47,777 bases of DNA from a virus. Positions 42,964 to 47,777 of the stretch are shown piece by piece. Each line of letters starts with the position of its first letter. Within the stretch, counting starts at the first letter, position 1. The notes beneath the pieces were generated by a model, which saw nothing but the letters and a program-made list of their open reading frames with translations, was not told the DNA's origin and did not search any database. The position numbers and the translations under genes are program-made. The stretch is taken from the IMG/VR virus record IMGVR_UViG_3300020020_000053, positions 1 to 47,777 of that record; one strand, given 5' to 3'.

Positions 42964-43288
42964 TCTTCATTCTCCGTGTCCACTCGTTACGCAGATTGAC
43001 ATATTCCGGGAACATCTCATACACATTCAGGAAGTAGAATGCCTCCTTATCTTCAAAGCACATGAAGTGATGTGACTTCGCTTCACTCCACTTCCTCTCA
43101 CAGAACAGGATAGAATTCATGATGTGGTCTGATTCCATCGTACTGACTGGATTACCATTCCACGTCTTCGTTACGCGCTGTTCAGGAGTGCGTATGATAC
43201 TCGGTCGTGCCTTACGAATGACAGGCTCACGTACCGGTCGCTCATCGAAATCGAAATCATGCTCATCATCTACAGGCCAGTTCGGCAT
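42956..43288 (-). CDS. Unknown 110-residue protein
   Basis: The product begins MPNWPVDDEHDFDFDERPVR (acidic, then basic), followed by a folded part with KTWNGNPVSTMESDHIMNSI and aromatic-rich CFEDKEAFYFLNVYEMFPEY. GGAGAAC precedes the ATG. It overlaps the next gene by eight bases. Unknown function. Confidence 0.65.
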   Translation of the reverse strand: MPNWPVDDEHDFDFDERPVREPVIRKARPSIIRTPEQRVTKTWNGNPVSTMESDHIMNSILFCERKWSEAKSHHFMCFEDKEAFYFLNVYEMFPEYVNLRNEWTRRMKND

Positions 43289-43289
43289 A

Positions 43290-43496
43290 CTAGTTCTCCA
43301 TCGCTTTCTCAGTTACCTGCTCTTCAACTGCACCCATCATCTTCAGCAGGATGGACGCCATATCCCGTTTGACTTCAACAGGGATAGTTATTTCCAACAG
43401 TTCCATCGTCTTGCTGAATGTACCGAACACACCACCCATTGAGATGATCTCATTAGGTGAGAATGTGATAGTGACTGGCTTCAATGGCCCACTCAT
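43290..43496 (-). CDS. Unknown 68-residue protein
   Basis: The product starts at ATG 43496 (AGGAAAC upstream) and not at 43652, which lies in the helicase gene. It has beta strands (LKPVTITFSPNEIISMGGVF) and a C-terminal helix (KRDMASILLKMMGAVEEQ). It is coupled to the tiny membrane gene upstream. No family is recognised. Confidence 0.6.
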   Translation of the reverse strand: MSGPLKPVTITFSPNEIISMGGVFGTFSKTMELLEITIPVEVKRDMASILLKMMGAVEEQVTEKAMEN

Positions 43497-43582
43497 TATG
43501 TTTCCTTGTAGTAGTGAACCATCACGATGGCCCATGTTACTAGGGCCACCGCGATGATTGCAGGAATCTTGTCGTACCACAT
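43496..43582 (-). CDS. 28-residue single-TM miniprotein
   Basis: The product begins MWYDKIPAIIAVALVTWAIV and ends MVHYYKET. The ATG overlaps the helicase stop (TAATG) and its stop overlaps the next ATG (TAATG), so it is placed exactly between two coupled genes. That exact fit is the main support. It is probably an inner-membrane peptide; role unknown. Confidence 0.55.
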   Translation of the reverse strand: MWYDKIPAIIAVALVTWAIVMVHYYKET

Positions 43583-45675
43583 TACTTGCTCGCCAACACT
43601 TTGCGATTCTTCTTAGCGTTGTGCGCGTTAACGATGGATGAGGCGAGGTCACGCATCATGCTATCCTCACTCCACTTCGCAGCCTCACCCTTGTTGTGTA
43701 CCTCATGAAACTGGATTCGCTTGCGCTCAACGATTACATCTAGTTGAGAGTCAATCGCCGTGATACCTTCGAGGTGCGCATAGACTGCATCCACTCTATC
43801 GGCTACGCTACCAATACGAATGAATCGTCCTTCACACTGTTCTTCCTTGCCGGGATTCCACTGCCTCTCATGCATCACGCAGTCAGAACAGGTCTGAAGA
43901 TTGAGACCCTCTCCAGCGGCTAGCTGACTCGCCACCATGATTGCCCTACTTGCTGCATTGAACTTCTCTTGGGCCTCATGCCGCTGAAGAGGATTCATCT
44001 CTGCGTCCAACTTGAGAATCAACATCTGATCCCCATAAGCAGTGTGAATCTCATCGAACAGGATCTGCTGAACATCTTTATGATGAGCAAAGACCACCAA
44101 TTTTCTATCGGTGTTTTCGACAAACTCACTCACGTGTTCTAGAGTGGCAGGCACCTTAGCGAGCGCGACGAGGTGACGCATCTTTTGCATCGCTGCAATG
44201 ATCATCATGCCGCTAATCTCACCCATCTGATCCTCGTACCACTTCACGAACTCATCTACTGCCTCATCATAGACCTTCTCTTGCGAGTCATCCATGACTA
44301 CATTAAGCTTCGTTCTGTTCACGAGGGGAAGTTCAGGCATCACCTCTGTCCTCTCACGCCTAATGCAGATGTCTGAAGTATATTCCTTGAATGCTGCGAG
44401 GCGATGAGCCTTGATGCCACCTTCTTTTATGTAAGGCCCCTGATTGTAGTAGCTCACCCACTCACGCTTGAAGTTAGCTTCCGATGCGAACTTCATCGGA
44501 CTCAGCATGTTCAGGACAGGAAACAACTCACTACCACGATTGTTCCATGGCGTACCTGAGAGTGCGATGACCTTCTTATCCTTCACTACACGACGCACCA
44601 TCTGAGTGCGCGATGAGTCAACATTCTTAATCTGCTGGCACTCATCAAGCACAACACACTTGATTCCGATAGCATCGAACTTCTTGATATCGAAACCTGA
44701 CGTGACTACCTTGCCAGACTTCAAAGTGCGTGACTTGGACACCAGCATGTCGTAGCTGATGATGTAGTGCTTGAATCCCGGCCACAGATTATCCTTGCTT
44801 GAATTGATGACCTGTGGGAAGTGACCCGGCATCCAATGCATGATGAATGATGCCCACTGATACTTCAGACCAGCCTTGACGATGTACAGTGTGGGTGAAC
44901 AGATAGCCTGATTGAAGTAGACGACCGCACCTGCTTGAATCGTCTTACCAAGCCCCATCTCATCGAATACTGCGGCACCCTTGTTTACACTCAGGCCAGC
45001 CTCTAGGAATGCCATACCATCTAGCTGGAACTGATATGGCCGCTTCCTGTTGCACTTCACACAATTGTTCTTGTCCCACACGTGCTGACAGTCAGGATCA
45101 CCACCCATCTGGAATGTATGGTATGGTGTGCCCTTCGGGATCATCCTCACAACCATGTGACCACACTCTAGCGTGATGAACTTCATATCAGGCTGAGTGT
45201 CACCTGCCGTCACAATAGTCTTTTCAGACTTACTGACCGCCACCTTACCACAATACTCGCACTTATCTTGCAAGCGCGTGACTGTATATCGTGGCGTGCG
45301 TATTACCTGCTCGTCGAAGCTCACTTCAACATCCGCGCCTGACCTAATTGCGTCAATGATCTCAGGACTCAGGCTCAAGTTAGAGCACGGAAGCGTATTG
45401 TCGCAACCGATTTCTCTAGCTTTGGCAGCCCATACGTAATCATGCCCGTGTCCTTGACACAGCGCGTGAGCTACCTCATGCCTGATTGTATTGATGACAT
45501 CAGGATCGGGATGGATGTCAATGTGATGAGCCGAGAGAATGATGCACTTGTCCTTGTACGAACACATACCAAGGAATCGTGAATCGGCATTCTGATTGAG
45601 ACGAACTGACCAATCGGTCAATCCATGCTTATTTAGCTCGTCTCTCAATATCTGTGTAGCTTGTCGTCTATCCAT
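43582..45675 (-). CDS. SprT-type protease fused to SNF2 helicase
   Basis: The product has 697 residues. Residues 1-100 are SprT-like: RHEVAHALCQGHGHDYVW (65-82) gives HExxH plus the GHxxxW zinc site. Residues 139-210 have several Cys pairs (CEYC, CQHVW..CVKC) and may bind zinc. Residues 210-670 are an SNF2 helicase: DEMGLGKT (238-245), DECQ (344-347), LSGTPWNNR (372-380) and EGRFIRIG near the end. In cells SprT/Spartan proteases cut DNA-protein crosslinks; the fused helicase could displace proteins from DNA. Possible use against host DNA-bound proteins is inference. Confidence 0.9.
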   Translation of the reverse strand: MDRRQATQILRDELNKHGLTDWSVRLNQNADSRFLGMCSYKDKCIILSAHHIDIHPDPDVINTIRHEVAHALCQGHGHDYVWAAKAREIGCDNTLPCSNLSLSPEIIDAIRSGADVEVSFDEQVIRTPRYTVTRLQDKCEYCGKVAVSKSEKTIVTAGDTQPDMKFITLECGHMVVRMIPKGTPYHTFQMGGDPDCQHVWDKNNCVKCNRKRPYQFQLDGMAFLEAGLSVNKGAAVFDEMGLGKTIQAGAVVYFNQAICSPTLYIVKAGLKYQWASFIMHWMPGHFPQVINSSKDNLWPGFKHYIISYDMLVSKSRTLKSGKVVTSGFDIKKFDAIGIKCVVLDECQQIKNVDSSRTQMVRRVVKDKKVIALSGTPWNNRGSELFPVLNMLSPMKFASEANFKREWVSYYNQGPYIKEGGIKAHRLAAFKEYTSDICIRRERTEVMPELPLVNRTKLNVVMDDSQEKVYDEAVDEFVKWYEDQMGEISGMMIIAAMQKMRHLVALAKVPATLEHVSEFVENTDRKLVVFAHHKDVQQILFDEIHTAYGDQMLILKLDAEMNPLQRHEAQEKFNAASRAIMVASQLAAGEGLNLQTCSDCVMHERQWNPGKEEQCEGRFIRIGSVADRVDAVYAHLEGITAIDSQLDVIVERKRIQFHEVHNKGEAAKWSEDSMMRDLASSIVNAHNAKKNRKVLASK

Positions 45676-45847
45676 TGTTCGCCTCTACATCCCTGACACT
45701 GAAGATAACAGTGCCTTCGTCAGAGAGATCGAACAACTGATATACCTGCTCGTCCTTGAGGATTTGCAGACCAGTGGACGTGTGTACGATAACCTCAGCG
45801 GTATCATTACACGCATCCAGTATATCCTTCAGTTCTTTTACAGTCAT
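45668..45847 (-). CDS. Small unknown MTVKEL-type protein
   Basis: The product has 59 residues from ATG 45847: MTVKELKDILDACNDTAEV, strands VIVHTSTG and GTVIFSVRDV. It resembles the small protein at 40351-40563 and other phage miniproteins with this start. It overlaps the SprT-SNF2 start by eight bases, hence coupling. Function unknown. Confidence 0.65.
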   Translation of the reverse strand: MTVKELKDILDACNDTAEVIVHTSTGLQILKDEQVYQLFDLSDEGTVIFSVRDVEANNG

Positions 45848-45881
45848 GATGTCTCGTCCTTGCGGAATTGCGAGAGTGTAA

Positions 45882-46562
45882 CTACTGAGTGACAGTGATG
45901 CCGAGCATCTCAGCCATCTTCTTCCCAGCATCATCCATCGAGAGATTCTGCGATTTGGCTAGCATCTGAATAGATGCCATCGGCACATTGTACTTCGCAG
46001 CTGCTGCCTTGCATGCTGCCATATCGAATGCTGGAGCTTTCTTACGGGGACCAGCAGGCTTACTAGTCTTAGCAGCCTTACTGATGGGTGCGGGTGAGTA
46101 GTTGATATCGTACTTCTTGAACTTCTCACGCTGCTCTGTGCGAAGAGTTTCAACGAACTCTTTAATTTGCTTGCTCCACGATGCGCGCTCATTACGCTTA
46201 ATCATCGTGGCCTCTTCCTCTTGGAAGATAACCTGATTGTACTTCTGAATACGCTCGCTAGCCATCTGAACTAATGTCTCAGCCTTCTTCTCTGGGCTGA
46301 TTGACTCATCATTCATGATGGCTGCCTGAAGATTCGTGAAATCAACCGTGGCTGCGTTGAAAATATCAGCCTTCAGTTTGATTCCTGAATCTACTACCTT
46401 CGCGGTAGCTATGGCACCATTGATTACCTTGCTAGATTCAATGGCTGCAATCTCAGCCTGATGGCAGACCACACACAGACGCATCTTGCTGCCCGGTATC
46501 TCAAACAGGTCTACATCGACCTTTGGGCAAGCATCGCATTCACCTACTGCAATTGGCTTCAT
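45882..46562 (-). CDS. Zinc-finger protein with helical body
   Basis: The product has 226 residues. An N-terminal pair GECDACPKVD and LCVVCHQAEI (residues 8-35) gives a zinc site. Residues 40-150 are long helices (AETLVQMASERIQKYNQ). After a basic Pro/Lys linker (SKAAKTSKPAGPRKKAP) the C-terminal ~45 residues (MAACKAAAAKYNVPMASIQM) form a small helical domain that looks like a DNA-binding fold. Possibly a transcription or replication accessory protein. No family is recognised. Confidence 0.7.
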   Translation of the reverse strand: MKPIAVGECDACPKVDVDLFEIPGSKMRLCVVCHQAEIAAIESSKVINGAIATAKVVDSGIKLKADIFNAATVDFTNLQAAIMNDESISPEKKAETLVQMASERIQKYNQVIFQEEEATMIKRNERASWSKQIKEFVETLRTEQREKFKKYDINYSPAPISKAAKTSKPAGPRKKAPAFDMAACKAAAAKYNVPMASIQMLAKSQNLSMDDAGKKMAEMLGITVTQ

Positions 46563-46564
46563 AG

Positions 46565-46801
46565 TTATGCTCTCTTCTTGTTCTGCTGCTGTTTATTAGA
46601 ACGAGGAGTGCGGGAGTTGAGGAGAGAGGTCAGGTCTGACACCTTAGCCTTGACTGGTACATATGTATCAGGCTCGGCGTAGTGACGCGCGCATGTTCCG
46701 GTACGCTCCAATACGTTATCGGAGTTAACGTGTGAGATATCACTCGGATACTTACGTACCCGCTTGATACGACCACAGATTGTACAGAGGAATCGCTTCA
46801 T
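46565..46801 (-). CDS. Small zinc-finger protein
   Basis: The product has 78 residues, begins MKRFLCTICGRIKRVRKYP and has GTCARHYAEP, giving C-C-C-H-type ligands. The C-terminus is very basic (RTPRSNKQQQNKKRA). Nucleic-acid binding is likely. It is the first gene after the promoter near 46905, and its stop is next to the following start. Confidence 0.7.
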   Translation of the reverse strand: MKRFLCTICGRIKRVRKYPSDISHVNSDNVLERTGTCARHYAEPDTYVPVKAKVSDLTSLLNSRTPRSNKQQQNKKRA

Positions 46802-46857
46802 CTTACGTCCTTTCGGATAACGCGGCCTCTTGAGTGAGGCTCTAATGCCCGTCTAAT

Positions 46858-46908
46858 GAGATAATCTCAATATATCGGGCTGGGGCGCTGCCAGCCTCCA
46901 TTGTACCA
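46858..46908 (-). promoter_or_regulatory. Leftward extended -10 promoter with operator-like palindrome
   Basis: On the minus strand TGGTACAAT gives an extended -10 (hexamer TACAAT, 46900-46905). No good -35 is present, which extended -10 promoters tolerate. About 35 bases downstream the perfect palindrome GAGAT-T-ATCTC (46858-46868) could be an operator. It would drive the gene at 46565-46801 and those beyond. Confidence 0.55.
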
Positions 46909-46971
46909 CAGGTGGGCAACCACATAATATGCCGCTCTGCGCCGCAAAGGACCACAACCCCTTGGGGTAGA

Positions 46972-47008
46972 CCGACCGGTCCGGTAATTTTTACACGGTC
47001 CCGGTCGG
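46972..47008. terminator. GC-rich hairpin after the first two leftward genes
   Basis: CCGACCGG (46972-46979) pairs perfectly with CCGGTCGG (47001-47008); inner bases add partial pairs around an AATTTTTA loop. It starts 12 bases after the stop of the gene at 47020-47214. A terminator or a strong barrier that isolates the first two early genes is likely. Confidence 0.6.
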
Positions 47009-47019
47009 ATTCCTTGAGT

Positions 47020-47214
47020 CTATCTCTTGATGGACATGAATCTACCTGGCTTGTAACGACTTAGCCACAAACTAAACTCATATCTATCAACTAATATATT
47101 GTTCAGTACTCCTAACTGATTGTTTAGATGCTCAATTTTCCTCTCAATTTCTTTGCGCATCATATCACTCTTCAATTTCTGTTTTTGCTCGTCAGTTAGA
47201 GTTATGATTGACAT
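47020..47214 (-). CDS. Small coiled-coil protein
   Basis: The product has 64 residues from the ATG at 47214; an in-frame TTG at 47220 is too close to the GGAGGAA site. TLTDEQKQKLKSDMMRKEIE and IEHLNNQLGVLNNIL form a heptad-like helix, and the C-terminal part is basic. It is the second early gene, overlapping the first by 13 bases. It may dimerise. No family is recognised. Confidence 0.65.
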   Translation of the reverse strand: MSIITLTDEQKQKLKSDMMRKEIERKIEHLNNQLGVLNNILVDRYEFSLWLSRYKPGRFMSIKR

Positions 47215-47600
47215 GTGCAAATTCCTCCAATATACACGTCACAATGTTCGTCATGATCGATGATGGGATTGTAATCCTCCACTTCATCTTTTTGCTGAAC
47301 TATTGGAGCTGGAGTGCGTGTAGGCTTCATCACCTCTTTGTCTAAATCGAGGAAATCACCAATCTTCTCCAATACTTCCATACATGCATCACACTTCGGA
47401 TTATGATCTTCCATGTGATATTGAACCATCATAAATGGCTTATCACATCTCCAGCATAGACTCGTTCGACCGACTGGTGGAGGCATATTCTTAGGCATGT
47501 AATGAGTACATCCATCATACCCACTACAATGCCATAGACCTGTAGATGGAACGAAATAGTACTTGTGCGTGTGCTTAAGTGAACTGGTTGTTCTTGCCAT
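47202..47600 (-). CDS. Early multi-zinc-finger protein
   Basis: The product has 132 residues from ATG 47600 (AGGAG upstream); an open frame to 47705 runs over the promoter and is not used. Cys pairs lie in WHCSGYDGCTHY, LCWRCDKPF, PKCDACMEVL and near the end HCDVYIGGICTC, enough for two zinc sites. It is the first gene after the leftward promoter at the contig junction and so is probably the earliest product. A regulator or host-takeover protein is plausible; nothing identifies it. Confidence 0.7.
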   Translation of the reverse strand: MARTTSSLKHTHKYYFVPSTGLWHCSGYDGCTHYMPKNMPPPVGRTSLCWRCDKPFMMVQYHMEDHNPKCDACMEVLEKIGDFLDLDKEVMKPTRTPAPIVQQKDEVEDYNPIIDHDEHCDVYIGGICTCQS

Positions 47601-47675
47601 ATCATGCTCCTGTCTAATGAGAAACCTATCCTCGGTGTCACGGCGACTAGGTGGGAGAGAGAGGTGGACAGGGGG

Positions 47676-47705
47676 AGAGTACCACGATTCCGCGTCCCCT
47701 GTCAA
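47676..47705 (-). promoter_or_regulatory. Leftward early promoter at the contig junction
   Basis: On the minus strand TTGACA (47700-47705), an 18-base spacer and TACTCT (47676-47681) preceded by TGG form a promoter with a perfect -35 and an extended -10. The palindrome TCCC-N6-GGGA (47707-47720) lies directly upstream. It drives the early leftward genes from 47600 down. Confidence 0.65.
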
Positions 47706-47718
47706 GTCCCGAAAATGG

Positions 47719-47777
47719 GATTTCTCATTAGTTTGGTTGTTCTAAAAAAAAAAAATAGTAAAAAAGAGATAGAATAT
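47719..47777. repeat. Terminal direct repeat, right copy
   Basis: This is the right-hand copy of the terminal repeat (59 bases, 12 A in the homopolymer). Removing it leaves about 47.7 kb of unique sequence. In circular form it places the leftward promoter at 47676-47705 directly beside the A-tract and palindromes at 27-85. Confidence 0.9.

Larger units (their letters stand above)
46802..47019. other. Regulatory gap in the leftward operon
   Basis: No gene is visible. From right to left it holds a hairpin (46972-47008), ACCCC-TT-GGGGT (46957-46968), the extended -10 promoter near 46905, the palindrome GAGAT-A-ATCTC (46858-46868), and a small GCCTC/GAGGC hairpin near 46830. It looks like termination of the first two genes followed by re-initiation. 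Confidence 0.6.

Noticed and set aside
1-47777. Prophage or temperate phage
   Set aside because: No integrase, excisionase, repressor pair, attachment site or host gene is seen.

Overview
The window is a complete or nearly complete genome of a tailed double-stranded DNA phage (Caudoviricetes), most likely with podovirus-type architecture. It encodes a large terminase, portal, scaffold and major capsid protein, but no recognisable tape measure, tail sheath or tail-tube genes. Instead a head-tail connector, a beta-rich nozzle-like protein, a collagen-like fibre and large ejection-type virion proteins follow the capsid genes. I see no integrase, excisionase, repressor/Cro pair, tRNA, phage RNA polymerase or CRISPR array, so a lytic life style is inferred. 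The first and last ~60 bases are the same sequence apart from one A in a homopolymer (13 versus 12 A), so the contig closes into a circle or carries a short terminal repeat. A gene product with an N-terminal signal peptide and a C-terminal PEP-CTERM sorting signal points to an environmental Gram-negative host that has an exosortase system (inference).

Layout. (1) Positions 1-374 and 47601-47777 form one control region across the contig junction: an A-tract, two TCCC-N6-GGGA palindromes, a leftward promoter, and an array of stem-loops each followed (on the minus strand) by a TTCTGTGCG box. (2) 375-1035 holds two small leftward genes with their own promoter. (3) 1054-1518 is a bidirectional control region whose extended -10 promoter (TTGACA, 17 bp, TATGGT) starts the rightward structural operon. 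(4) 1519-33868 is one rightward block: putative small terminase, PEP-CTERM secreted protein, IPT/TIG protein, glycosidase-like TIM-barrel protein, large terminase, a cluster of tiny lysis-like or accessory genes, portal, scaffold, capsid, two related small beta proteins, connector, nozzle, propeller-like tail protein, collagen-like fibre, two Ala/Gly-rich virion proteins and a 2377-residue giant protein with a GHKL ATPase domain and an HExxH metallopeptidase motif. (5) 33816-47600 is one leftward block for DNA metabolism: DUF3987-type primase/helicase ATPase, uracil-DNA glycosylase fused to a family A DNA polymerase, cold-shock protein, SSB-like protein, Sak4-like recombinase, Cas4-like nuclease, and a SprT protease-SNF2 helicase fusion. 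Between them lie many tiny genes, a striking number with CxxC zinc ribbons.

Most neighbouring genes overlap by 1-40 bases (TAATG, ATGA, TGATG), so translation is heavily coupled. The early leftward block probably starts from a promoter at 47676-47705, is boosted by a second one near 46905, and makes replication and recombination proteins. The rightward block makes virions. The giant protein, the Ala/Gly-rich proteins and possibly the glycosidase are the best candidates for proteins that enter or act on the host at infection. The least explained parts are the giant GHKL/metallopeptidase protein with a very AT-rich segment, the stem-loop array at the left end, the phage-borne PEP-CTERM protein, and the set of tiny zinc-ribbon proteins.
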